Positions 8,009-14,824 of a stretch of DNA of 64,000 nucleotides are shown piece by piece (within the stretch, counting starts at the first letter, position 1; every line of letters begins with the position of its first letter). The position numbers were made by a program, and so were the translations under genes. Source of the DNA: Streptomyces sp. B3I8 (GTDB lineage: Bacteria > Actinomycetota > Actinomycetes > Streptomycetales > Streptomycetaceae). The stretch spans positions 6,833,501 to 6,897,500 of the forward strand of contig NZ_JAUSYN010000002.1 of NCBI RefSeq assembly GCF_030816915.1, in the 5' to 3' direction. The notes under the pieces were generated by a model, which saw nothing but the letters and a program-made list of their open reading frames with translations, ran no database searches and was not told the origin of the DNA.

Positions 8009-8773
8009 TCAGAGTTGAGCGAGGGCGGCTGTGGCCACCGGCAGGGCGACGCCCATGCGGGCTGCGAGCTGGGCGGCGGTGACCGGTGTTCCGTGCTCGG
8101 CGTGGTGGGTGTCCGCGATGCGCCGCGCCGCACTCAGCAGTGCGGCGGGGAGGACCGGTCGGGAGCCGGTGGCAGGCGCCGTGGTGACGGCCGAGGCGGG
8201 GGCGGAGTCGGGGACCTTGAGCACGGTAGGCACTTCGGCCGGAGGCGGCGTAGGTGTCGCGGCGGGGACCGGCTCAGGGGCCGGGGCCGCCGTTTCGGGA
8301 GCGGGCGCCGAGGTGGCCACCGGCTCAGCGAGGGGTGCGGGGGTGATGGTTGCGGTGGTGTCCTCCCGGTGTGCGGCCGTGTGGAAGTGGGCGAGGAAGG
8401 CGGGGCCGACGTGGCCCCAGCCCAGGAGCAGGAGCGGGGCGACGGTGTCCAGGCAGGCCCGTCCGTAGCGTCCGGTCAGCAGGGGTTCGGCGGTGTTCAG
8501 CGCGAGGGCGAGCAGCCCGCACAGGTGCAGCAGCCGGGTGCCGGCCTTCAGCTCCGCCTTGGGGACGCCGCGCAGGGCCAGGTACCGGAGCGCGACCAGG
8601 AGGCCGACGACGGACAGGTCCACCATGGGGGCGATCAGCGGGGCGATGGGGCGGGGGACGCCGAGCCGCAGGGCGAGCGCCCAGACGTTGCCGAAGGAGA
8701 AGACGAAGGCCAAGGCCGCGATGACCGCCATCACCATGGTCACGGTGCGCCGGGTGAACCGTTCCTCCGCCAT
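8009..8773 (-). CDS. DUF2637 membrane protein, probable plasmid-spread (Spd) function
   Basis: A 254-residue protein with four hydrophobic segments in its first 130 residues (VTMVMAVIAALAFVFSFG; PLIAPMVDLSVVGLLVALR; LLHLCGLLALALNTAEPL; LDTVAPLLLLGWGHVGP). A long Pro/Ala/Thr-rich linker follows (about 140-205) and then a C-terminal HTH-like segment (ARRIADTHHAEHG, VTAAQLAARMGV). This is the layout of DUF2637 proteins in Streptomyces plasmids and AICEs, implicated in intramycelial spread. It lies between the tra gene (37 bp upstream) and rep in the same orientation, so it is probably in the transfer operon. The exact molecular role is not known. Confidence 0.88.
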   Translation of the reverse strand: MAEERFTRRTVTMVMAVIAALAFVFSFGNVWALALRLGVPRPIAPLIAPMVDLSVVGLLVALRYLALRGVPKAELKAGTRLLHLCGLLALALNTAEPLLTGRYGRACLDTVAPLLLLGWGHVGPAFLAHFHTAAHREDTTATITPAPLAEPVATSAPAPETAAPAPEPVPAATPTPPPAEVPTVLKVPDSAPASAVTTAPATGSRPVLPAALLSAARRIADTHHAEHGTPVTAAQLAARMGVALPVATAALAQL

Positions 8774-8810
8774 GCGCGGGCCTCCTCTCGGGGCGTGGGA
8801 TCGGGGGCGT

Positions 8811-10226
8811 TCAGGGCTTGGCCAGGGGGACGGCCGGACCGTCCGGTCCGTCGTCGCCGGGGTTCGTGTTGCTGGTGGTGTCGAGGAGGGCGTCCAGGCA
8901 CAGGGCGGGGTCGGCGGTCAGGTGGGAGGTGACTTCCGCGATGCGGGCGGCGTCGGCGTCAGAGACGTACGGGGTGCGGATGCGGGTGAAGCCGGGGCGG
9001 CCCTGCATCGCCATGACGGCGACGCCGACGTAGGCGGGGTCCTGCAAGGTGACCGGGCTGGCATCGGGCCAGTTGCGGATGTCGTCGCCGAGTGCGGCCA
9101 CCGCGGCTTCCACGGTCTTCTGCGCGAACGACAGCCCCACTGGGCACACATCGCGGATGAAGGTCGGGATGGCGTCGCCGGTGGTCTTCTGGCTGATCAG
9201 GATGGTCAGGATGCCGACGCTGCGGCCCTTCTTGACAAGGTCCTCCACCAGCCGGGCGTTCTCCGTCGTCAGGGCGGCCAAACGTTTCGTCTCGGCGTCG
9301 CTGCCCTTGTACTCGCGGAAGAATGTGTGCGCCTCGTCGATGAGCACCACGGTGAGCGGCCACAGTCGGCAGGGGCCGACGTGCCACATGTTCTTCACGC
9401 CCAGCACGTCCCGGATTACCGACGACCGCCGCCGACGCAGCTCTACCAGCCGCTTGAACAGCGCGTTGGCCTCGTCCAGGTCATCGCCGCAGAACGCGAA
9501 CATCCGCTTGACCAGGTCGGCGTAGTCGCCCTCCTCGGCCCGCGACACCTTCCCGTCGAAGCCCACGAACTGCACCGCCGCCGACGGCGCGAGGTCACAG
9601 ACGAACTTGTTCACCGCCGAAGTCTTGCCCGCACCCGGCGTGCCGGCCACGGTCACCCCCGGCACATTCGCCAAGGACACGCACACCGGCGCCGCGTACT
9701 CGTCCACCCCCAGCTCCCAGCGCGCCACCTCCTCCAGCGGGCGGCCGGTGGGCCGGTGCTCGGTCGGCGTGGTCAACGGGTCGGAACGCACGCCCCGGAT
9801 CACCACCCGACCGGGCCCGTCCGGCAGTACGGAGACCCGTGTGCACCGCCAGGCGTCCGCCAGGAACCGCGCCGCCTTCTGGTACTCCTCCAGACCCACC
9901 TGCGGCAGCGTCCTGGCTCGCACGATCACGCCGAACCGGTCCGGCTTCACCTTGATCTTCGGAGTCAGCACCCGGGGCGCCGGGGCGGGGCCGTCCTTCT
10001 GGGCGTTGATCTGTGCGAGCAGACCCGGTGTCTTGTCGGTGACCGTCAGACCAGCCATCCGCGCGAGGCGCACCCAGCCCCAGCGGACCAGCAGGGCCTG
10101 CCGCATGCTGGCGCGCGTGCCCCGGTCGGCGCGCACGTAGCGCACCACGACCAGCAGCAGCGTCACGCTGACCAGAACGGTCGCGACCAGCACAGCATCC
10201 GGTCCGTAATCCGTCACGGCTTCCAC
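8811..10226 (-). CDS. FtsK/SpoIIIE-type conjugative DNA translocase (TraSA-like)
   Basis: A 471-residue protein with one N-terminal membrane helix (about 11-29) and an FtsK-type ATPase domain. Walker A is GTPGAGKT at 195-202 and Walker B is the VVLIDEAH stretch near residue 288. A conserved LISQKTTGDAIP segment follows. Streptomyces elements need only this kind of protein to move double-stranded DNA between hyphae; it forms a membrane hexamer on cis-acting repeats. The start codon lies 13 bp inside the preceding small gene, indicating coupled translation. No separate gamma DNA-reading domain is obvious; the C-terminal 60 residues may play that part. Confidence 0.93.
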   Translation of the reverse strand: MEAVTDYGPDAVLVATVLVSVTLLLVVVRYVRADRGTRASMRQALLVRWGWVRLARMAGLTVTDKTPGLLAQINAQKDGPAPAPRVLTPKIKVKPDRFGVIVRARTLPQVGLEEYQKAARFLADAWRCTRVSVLPDGPGRVVIRGVRSDPLTTPTEHRPTGRPLEEVARWELGVDEYAAPVCVSLANVPGVTVAGTPGAGKTSAVNKFVCDLAPSAAVQFVGFDGKVSRAEEGDYADLVKRMFAFCGDDLDEANALFKRLVELRRRRSSVIRDVLGVKNMWHVGPCRLWPLTVVLIDEAHTFFREYKGSDAETKRLAALTTENARLVEDLVKKGRSVGILTILISQKTTGDAIPTFIRDVCPVGLSFAQKTVEAAVAALGDDIRNWPDASPVTLQDPAYVGVAVMAMQGRPGFTRIRTPYVSDADAARIAEVTSHLTADPALCLDALLDTTSNTNPGDDGPDGPAVPLAKP

Positions 10227-10417
10227 GTGTCCCCCTCGGTTTCGGATATCAGGCGGAGGATGTCGGCCAGGTCCAGCCCGGCCGCTTCCGCCGGGGTCAG
10301 GCCGAGCCGTCCGAGCACCGCGCCGGAGGCGGAGAACGTTGCCTTGCCCTCAGTGCCCGGCAGGGGCCGCAGCACATGCGGCCCGCGCTGCGGCCCCTGG
10401 TTGTCGCTGCCGGTCAC
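10214..10417 (-). CDS. Small AICE protein of unknown function
   Basis: A 67-residue soluble protein without a recognised domain. Its C-terminal half is a helical segment (AVLGRLGLTPAEAAGLDLADILRLIS). The GTG start overlaps the stop of the preceding gene as GTGA, and its own 3' end overlaps the start of the translocase gene by 13 bp. The three genes are therefore tightly coupled, which suggests that it works with the transfer apparatus. No function is assigned. Confidence 0.75.
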   Translation of the reverse strand: MTGSDNQGPQRGPHVLRPLPGTEGKATFSASGAVLGRLGLTPAEAAGLDLADILRLISETEGDTWKP

Positions 10418-10767
10418 TTGGCGGCCTCTGCCACGACCAGTTCCAGGCGGTTGGCGCGGTAGGCGACGCCGTCGGAGAGCTGACCGTTGAAGATCCGCGC
10501 CCACGGGGTAGCGAACAGCTCCACCGGCCGCACCATCACCCCCGGCTTCAGCCCGGCCGCCAGACCCGACTCCGGAACCGTGATCTTCAGGACCTCCGCC
10601 CGGCCGTCCTCCATGAGCATCACGGTCACCGTGTACAGCGATGCGCCGGTTTCCCGGTCGGTGGCGACCTCCCCGGTCTGCTGGTCCTTGATCTTCAGCA
10701 CCGGTTCGGTGCCCGCGATGCACACCGCCGACGGCAGCAGAGCAACACGGATTCGAGACATGGCCAT
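10414..10767 (-). CDS. Conserved AICE hypothetical protein, first gene of the transfer operon
   Basis: A 117-residue protein predicted to be mostly beta (VTVMLMEDGRAEVLKITVP, then GVMVRPVELFATPWARI), with no membrane segment or known catalytic motif. The ATG at 10767 has GAGGG eight bases ahead; an in-frame ATG two codons later is too far from that site. It is the promoter-proximal gene of the minus-strand operon running through the tra, rep and int genes. Proteins of this type recur in the same place in Streptomyces AICEs; function unknown. Confidence 0.78.
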   Translation of the reverse strand: MAMSRIRVALLPSAVCIAGTEPVLKIKDQQTGEVATDRETGASLYTVTVMLMEDGRAEVLKITVPESGLAAGLKPGVMVRPVELFATPWARIFNGQLSDGVAYRANRLELVVAEAAK

Positions 10768-10819
10768 GCCATCACACCCTCATCGTTCGAGATGGAGCCG
10801 CTTGATCGACTCGACGATG

Positions 10820-10848
10820 ACCATAGCGCTACGGCGATACAGATGCAA
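10820..10848 (-). promoter_or_regulatory. Sigma-70-like promoter of the AICE transfer operon with embedded operator
   Basis: On the minus strand a TTGCAT (-35, 10843-10848) and TATGGT (-10, 10820-10825) are separated by exactly 17 bases. The octamer CCGTAGCG sits in the spacer next to the -10 (10827-10834); the same octamer occurs twice more, in opposite orientation relative to the gene it serves, over the promoter of the GntR gene. This fits repression of the transfer operon by that regulator. Promoter and operator are inferred from sequence only. Confidence 0.65.
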
Positions 10849-10901
10849 CGCACGCATAGGTGGGACGGTCGATAAGGACGGTGGTGCGGGCGTGTGCACC
10901 A

Positions 10902-10921
10902 GGCGCTACGGACGCTACGGT
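10902..10921 (+). promoter_or_regulatory. Candidate autoregulatory operator and -10 of the GntR gene
   Basis: Two direct copies of CGCTACGG (10904-10911 and 10913-10920) lie directly ahead of the ATG at 10928. TACGGT at 10916-10921 would be a -10 box six bases before that ATG, so the message may be leaderless; no Shine-Dalgarno site is visible. The third copy of the octamer lies in the divergent promoter (10827-10834). Overlap with the -10 predicts autorepression. Confidence 0.55.
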
Positions 10922-10927
10922 TGGCCC

Positions 10928-11791
10928 ATGACCCTGCCCCTGGACGACGACCCGCGGCCCCCCTACCTCCAGGCCGCCGAAGTGCTGCGGGCCGCCATCC
11001 TGAGCGGCGAGCTTCAGCCCGGTGAGCGTCTGCCGTCGGCGCGCGATCTCCAAGAGCGGTTCGGTGTCGCCAGCTCCACCGTCCAAAACGCCCTGCGCGT
11101 CCTGAGGCAGGAAGGGCTCGTCTACTCCGTCCTCGGCCGGGGCAGCTACGTCAGCCTGCCCCTCGACCAACAGGACACCGAAGAAAAGGACGGCGACGAA
11201 GGCGCGGCAGGAGACGGTCCCTTCCCTCCTGGGGGGCGTTCGGCCCGCGCAGAGGACAACCGCCCCCCCTTCGTCCGGACCGCGGACACCCTGCGCGAAG
11301 AGATCAAGGAAGGACTCTTCCCCCCGGGCAGCAAGCTGCCCTCCGCTCGTGAGTTGCAAGAGCGGTTCACCATCGCCAACTCCACTGCGCAGAACGCCCT
11401 TCGTCTTCTCAAGAGCGAGGGGCTGATCTACGCCGTCAAGGGGCGCGGCGTCTTCGTCCGCACCGCCCCGACACCTGGCAAGAACTACAGTTCCAAGGTC
11501 GTCCAGCACCTCCAGCGCGAGGAGATCGAACGCCAGGCCCGCAGGACCGCCGGCGAATTTGCGCACCTCTCCGACGCCGAGCTCAAAGCGCTTGCCAACC
11601 AAATCCATGACGAGCTCAACCAGGCCCGCACGGCGTACCAAGCAGCGGTTGAGAAGGGCCGGAAGATCACCCGCGAACTGGCCCACCGTGGCCAACTTGC
11701 GCCACCGCTCCACGACGATCCCGCAGCCGCTCGCAAGGAACTTGAAGACAGACTCGCCGACGCGAAGAAGCGCCGCCCGCAGGGCCCCTGA
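10928..11791 (+). CDS. KorSA-like GntR repressor with two tandem winged-helix domains
   Basis: A 287-residue protein. Two GntR DNA-binding domains are visible, at about 11-77 (LPSARDLQERFGVASSTVQN, then GRGSYVSLP) and about 112-180 (LPSARELQERFTIANSTAQN, then GRGVFVR). They resemble each other closely, so this is an internal duplication. A charged, helical C-terminal part (about 190-287) may dimerise; no ligand-binding domain is seen. pSAM2 KorSA is a GntR protein that holds transfer and replication genes off, and the position here, divergent from the transfer operon, is the same. Two DNA-binding domains in one chain fit the paired octamers in front of the gene. Confidence 0.85.
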   Translation: MTLPLDDDPRPPYLQAAEVLRAAILSGELQPGERLPSARDLQERFGVASSTVQNALRVLRQEGLVYSVLGRGSYVSLPLDQQDTEEKDGDEGAAGDGPFPPGGRSARAEDNRPPFVRTADTLREEIKEGLFPPGSKLPSARELQERFTIANSTAQNALRLLKSEGLIYAVKGRGVFVRTAPTPGKNYSSKVVQHLQREEIERQARRTAGEFAHLSDAELKALANQIHDELNQARTAYQAAVEKGRKITRELAHRGQLAPPLHDDPAAARKELEDRLADAKKRRPQGP

Positions 11792-12382
11792 CGACCAGGC
11801 TGACAGCTCGGCCAGTGGGTGAGCTGTTCAGAGTTTCTTTACTTGATCAAGGGCGCCCCGCTGACGCGGGCCGCCGCGCGTCGGCGCCTGGTGGCCGCCG
11901 CCCGCTCCTGTCTGCCGCCCCGCTGGCGACGGCCGCCGACCACTCGGCGCGCAGGGCCCAGAGGCGCAGGCCGGACTGTCAATCGGAAGCCCCGCTGTCC
12001 GACCGCTCAGCAGCAGACCGGCCGGGTCCCCGAGAGGCCGTCCGGCTATCTCGTACCGTGCGGCGTCGGCACCCCGGCGGAGCTGTCGTCCGGAACGCGG
12101 CCATTGTGCTTGGCTGGGGCCGTGACGATGGAGATAACTGGGCTGATGCCGGTGCGGGGTTGAGCGAGACACACGTGGCGGGTGATCCGTTGGCGCGCCC
12201 GCCGTCGTGGCTGACTTTCTGGGGCTGAGGCCAGAACCTCACGGTCATGGGCGCGGCGCACACGTGAAGGCCCGTCCCTGCCGGGGCTGACGAGGACGGG
12301 GGAGCCTCGATTGGCCGCGCCCGGCAGGGACGGGAGTCGGGTGGGTCAGCGCGGTGCGGCGCCTGGGCAAGAACGAGGCAGG
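11792..12382. other. Non-coding stretch of the AICE, candidate cis-acting region
   Basis: About 590 bp without a convincing gene. It starts with a small A+T-richer patch holding the perfect palindrome CTTGATCAAG (11842-11851), followed by very G+C-rich, hairpin-prone sequence (GGGCGCCCCGCTGACGCGGG), and ends with the long inverted repeat listed separately. In AICEs such a gap could hold a replication origin, single-strand origin or transfer locus. I see no diagnostic clt repeats, so this is left open. Confidence 0.4.
12271..12334. terminator. 15-bp perfect inverted repeat, terminator or single-strand origin candidate
   Basis: CCCGTCCCTGCCGGG (12271-12285) pairs exactly with 12320-12334 across 34 bases. 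It lies 49 bp past the end of the minus-strand pair at 12383-12858, so transcription termination is the simplest role. The long loop and the rolling-circle Rep of the element leave an origin function possible. Confidence 0.5.
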
Positions 12383-12619
12383 TCACATCTGGCGCCAGGT
12401 CCGCCAGGGCCGGGTGATGATCTCCCGGTAGGTGTGGTGGGACGGGTTTTGGCCGCAGTGCCGCAGCACCCAGTTCTGCGGTTCGGCGAAGTCCTCACTT
12501 GACGGTGAGGCCTCTCCGTCCACGGCGCACTGCATCGCGTACAGGACCGGCTCCGCATCCGGCTCGCGATCGGGCTGGAGCGTCCAGGTCTCGTACCGCA
12601 GGACCGAGCGAGGAGTCAC
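12383..12619 (-). CDS. DUF7848-like small Streptomyces protein
   Basis: A 78-residue protein with the pattern RSVLRYETWTL, EPVLYAMQCAVDGEAS, and a C-terminal HHTYREIITRPWRTW, which I recognise from a small family common in Streptomyces next to XRE regulators. The family usually carries a CxxC where this copy has CAVD, so a metal site may be lost here. The GTG start has GGAGGTGG ahead and overlaps the upstream stop as GTGA. Function unknown. Confidence 0.7.
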   Translation of the reverse strand: MTPRSVLRYETWTLQPDREPDAEPVLYAMQCAVDGEASPSSEDFAEPQNWVLRHCGQNPSHHTYREIITRPWRTWRQM

Positions 12620-12858
12620 CGTCCCCACCTCCGGTTGGCCACGGCCACCTTCGCGCTCAACTCCTCCGTCGGAGTCGGCATACGTACGTCCCCTGGCGGC
12701 ACGTCCCACTCCCGGCCACCGTGTGGCGGTCGAAGCTGCACGTACGGCCCCACATGCCCCATCACCACGCCCACCTTGTTGCTCCGCCGGTCGACCACCA
12801 GGTCGCCGACATCGGGCGAGACGGTGTGCCCGTCGGTATCAGGGGTGGGGGCCGTCAT
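12616..12858 (-). CDS. Small conserved Streptomyces hypothetical protein
   Basis: An 80-residue, beta-rich protein (VGDLVVDRRSNKVGVVMGHV, then VQLRPPHGGREWDVPPGDVR) that looks like a small SH3-like or Tudor-like barrel. The ATG at 12858 is preferred because the family fold starts just behind it, although the frame is open to 13101. It is translationally coupled to the DUF7848-like gene by a GTGA overlap and is divergent from the XRE regulator, which may control both. Confidence 0.65.
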   Translation of the reverse strand: MTAPTPDTDGHTVSPDVGDLVVDRRSNKVGVVMGHVGPYVQLRPPHGGREWDVPPGDVRMPTPTEELSAKVAVANRRWGR

Positions 12859-13113
12859 CGTGACCACCCCCGCGAGGCGGTGCGCGACCGGGCGTCCAGT
12901 CGTAGGGCGGGAACACATGGGGTGGCGCTCATTCGCACGGTGACGCTCCTCGGCGGCGTTGATGCGTGCCCCTGGGCCTGTTGGTGCCGCAGGGTCGGCA
13001 CCGATCCTCACGCCGGTCACCGGGACGAAGGAACCTCCACCAAACCCCACTTCGGGACGTCCTGCACCGTGTAGAACGTCCCTAGTGTCGTCCTGAGACA
13101 AGGGGGGAGACTC

Positions 13114-13860
13114 GTGCCGAACGAGAGACTACGAGCCGTCATGGCGGCGGGAGGCTGGATGTACGCCGCACTCGCTCAGCAGGTCGAGGTCGACCCCAAG
13201 TCGGTCGAGCGCTGGGTGAACCTCGGGCGTATGCCACGCCGTGCCACCGCCCTCCAGGCGGCCAAGGCCCTGGGAGAAGACGTGCACGCACTCTGGCCGG
13301 CGCTCCGCCAAGCCCGCCCCGCCCGCGCCATCAGCCCCGAACTGGTCGCGCTCTACGAGCAGCGGGCCGACATCCCCGCCTCGACGTTCACCGACCTGAT
13401 GGCCCAGGCCCGGGAACGGATCGACATCCTCGTCTACGCGGCAGTCTTCCTCCACGAGGCGTACCCGCGACTGAACGAACTCCTCACCGAACGCGCCGCC
13501 GAAGGCTGCACCGTCCGCATCGCGATCGGGGACCCCGACAGCGACAACGTCCAAGCCCGCGGCCAAGAGGAGCGGTTCGGCCACGGCATCGAATCCCGCT
13601 GCCGCCTCGCGCTCATGCACTACAGGCCCCTCGCCGGCACCCCCGGCATCGAGGTCCGCACCCACAGCACCACGCTCTACAACTCCCTCTACCGCGCCGA
13701 CGACCAGCAACTCGTCAACGCACACGTCTGGGGTGTCAACGCCTACGCCGCCCCCGTATGGCATCTTCGCCGACACGAGGCAGGCGGCATGTTCGACACC
13801 TACGCCGAGAGCTTCGACGCCGTGTGGACGACAGCAACCCCCGTACGAGAGGAAGGCTGA
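13114..13860 (+). CDS. XRE-type regulator with DUF5919-like C-terminal domain
   Basis: A 248-residue protein. The N-terminal helix-turn-helix spans about 3-65 (AALAQQVEVDPKSVERWVN, RATALQAAKAL). The remainder resembles DUF5919, a phospholipase-D-like fold without clear HKD motifs (RERIDILVYAAVFLHEAYP, GCTVRIAIGDPDSDN, NSLYRADDQQLVNAHVWG). The GTG start has GGGGGAGA ahead. It is followed two bases later by the Nudix gene, so the two are one operon. In Streptomyces this regulator-Nudix pair is frequent at the right end of AICEs. Confidence 0.85.
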   Translation: MPNERLRAVMAAGGWMYAALAQQVEVDPKSVERWVNLGRMPRRATALQAAKALGEDVHALWPALRQARPARAISPELVALYEQRADIPASTFTDLMAQARERIDILVYAAVFLHEAYPRLNELLTERAAEGCTVRIAIGDPDSDNVQARGQEERFGHGIESRCRLALMHYRPLAGTPGIEVRTHSTTLYNSLYRADDQQLVNAHVWGVNAYAAPVWHLRRHEAGGMFDTYAESFDAVWTTATPVREEG

Positions 13861-13862
13861 CC

Positions 13863-14333
13863 GTGGCCCGCACCGAGTACTACGACGACCCGAACGCGCC
13901 CAAGCCGAACAGCATGGTCGTCGCCGCATCCGCCGTCGTCACCGACGACCACGGCCGCATCCTCCTCCAGCGCCGCCGCGACAACGACCTATGGGCCCTG
14001 CCCGGAGGCGGAATGGACCTCACCGACTCCCTGCCAGGCACGGCCGTCCGCGAAGTCAAGGAAGAAACCGGCCTCGACGTCGAGATCACCGGCCTGGTCG
14101 GCACCTACACCGACCCGAAACACATCATCGCCTACACCGACGGCGAGGTCCGCCGCCAGTTCAACGTCTGCTTCACCGCCCGCATCACCGGCGGTCAGTT
14201 GGCTATCTCCGACGAGTCCACCGAACTCCGGTTCGTGCCGCCGGAAGAGATCGAGCAGTTGCCGATGCACCACACCCAACGGCTCAGGATCCAGCACTTC
14301 CTGGAACACCGCGAGAAGCCGTACCTGGGCTGA
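13863..14333 (+). CDS. Nudix hydrolase, Pif-like transfer-immunity candidate
   Basis: A 156-residue Nudix protein. The Nudix box is readable as GGMDLTDSLPGTAVREVKEE followed by TGL; the catalytic REVKEE core is intact, but the first Glu of the G-x5-E part is Ser. The pSAM2 immunity factor Pif carries a Nudix domain and blocks redundant transfer between donors, and this gene holds an equivalent position at the end of an AICE, so an exclusion role is inferred. A nucleotide-pool or house-cleaning role is the alternative. The GTG start is two bases after the XRE gene stop. Confidence 0.85.
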   Translation: MARTEYYDDPNAPKPNSMVVAASAVVTDDHGRILLQRRRDNDLWALPGGGMDLTDSLPGTAVREVKEETGLDVEITGLVGTYTDPKHIIAYTDGEVRRQFNVCFTARITGGQLAISDESTELRFVPPEEIEQLPMHHTQRLRIQHFLEHREKPYLG

Positions 14334-14339
14334 ACTGTC

Positions 14340-14362
14340 TGACGGCAGTAGCTGACGGCAAC
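14340..14362. repeat. Integrase arm-like site, copy at the right end of the AICE
   Basis: It matches the repeat at 4854-4876 in 22 of 23 bases (C for T at 14352), with two TGACGGCA units 13 bp apart, six bases after the Nudix gene stop. In the excised circle it would lie about 90 bp from the 49-bp repeat, on the opposite side from the integrase. Confidence 0.55.
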
Positions 14363-14450
14363 AACCCCGCACAACCACGGACACCCACGCACGTCGCCGG
14401 ACCAGCAAACTGGGTTTGACCTGCGGAAAAGCAGGTGGAGGGGTCCGCGT

Positions 14451-14499
14451 AGCACACGTACTATGTGCTGGCGGGGGCTACGCCGGTCCTCGTTCACAA
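14451..14499. repeat. Right copy of the 49-bp Hint-end repeat (candidate attR)
   Basis: It is identical to 3936-3984 except for one silent base. Identity begins exactly at the AGCACA arm of the core-like inverted repeat (14451-14469), and the base triplet before it is TAG in the rhs frame, so nothing of the Hint domain upstream is present. Identity ends at the last VLVHN codon, after which the orphan tip begins. A hairpin (ACCTGC, loop GGAAAA, GCAGGT) lies about 14 bp to its left. Confidence 0.55.
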
Positions 14500-14824
14500 T
14501 GCAACGCCAGGTCAGAAGTGCGACCTGACGCTGGGTGCTGGTCCGAATGCCCGAGAGGGAGTCGGCCTGGAGAACGGTGACATTGAAGCAGATGGCGTTC
14601 GAGACCTGATCAATGAATCCGGAAATGCGCACGGCTGCCACACCTGCGATGCCACGACCCCTGGCACCAAAGAAGGAGAATGGATTCCAGATCACCAGCC
14701 GCCGTCTAGTCTCGTGGCCCCCGGATCTCCTCAGACGGCGTATCCTCACTGTCTGCCCTGCGCTAGGCGGCAGGGTGGGGTTGTCTCGCAACTTTCACAA
14801 GGAAAGAGTAAGAAGGAATGGTAG
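14465..14824 (+). pseudogene. Orphan Rhs toxin tip (displaced C-terminal module), putative zinc-site nuclease
   Basis: The open frame starts inside the Hint end (LAGATPVLVHN) and continues into about 105 residues of a different toxin tip. A stop codon lies immediately upstream and no promoter or ribosome site is seen, so this is a silent module, not a free-standing gene. The tip shows CHTCDATTPGTKEGEWIPDH and later PHCLPCARRQGG: two CxxC pairs with a DH between, as in HNH/treble-clef nucleases. It overlaps the next gene by seven bases. It is probably the former tip of the rhs gene; in-frame transfer to the main gene would revive it. Confidence 0.8.

Larger units (their letters stand above)
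3985..14499. mobile_element. pSAM2-type actinomycete integrative and conjugative element carrying a toxin tip and immunity gene
   Basis: The segment holds a complete AICE gene set: int, xis, RepSA-like initiator, DUF2637 membrane protein, FtsK-like translocase, GntR repressor, regulator and Nudix protein, in the usual order. The 49-bp direct repeats at 3936-3984 and 14451-14499 bracket the set together with the HNH tip and the DUF4262 gene. If those are the att sites, the element is about 10.5 kb and includes the tip and immunity gene as cargo. If instead the arm-like repeats at 4854-4876 and 14340-14362 are the borders, the element is 9.5 kb and the tip and immunity gene are chromosomal. Gene content supports the AICE call strongly; the exact borders are inferred. 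Confidence 0.8.

Noticed and set aside
7857..8133. N-terminal extension of the RepSA-like protein
   Set aside because: It would overlap the DUF2637 gene, is low complexity, and a good ribosome site precedes the inner ATG at 7857.
11819..12228. Short open frames in the AICE non-coding segment
   Set aside because: No ribosome sites, composition biased to Arg/Pro/Ala, overlapping in several frames; no protein-like pattern.
4854..14362. Taking the 23-bp repeats as the definitive attL and attR of the AICE
   Set aside because: They are paired direct units, more like arm sites, and the 49-bp repeats with a core-like dyad fit better; kept only as the alternative border model.
14338..14450. A tRNA gene as attachment site at the right end of the AICE
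   Set aside because: No cloverleaf, CCA-side pairing or T-loop consensus could be found in this stretch or next to the integrase.
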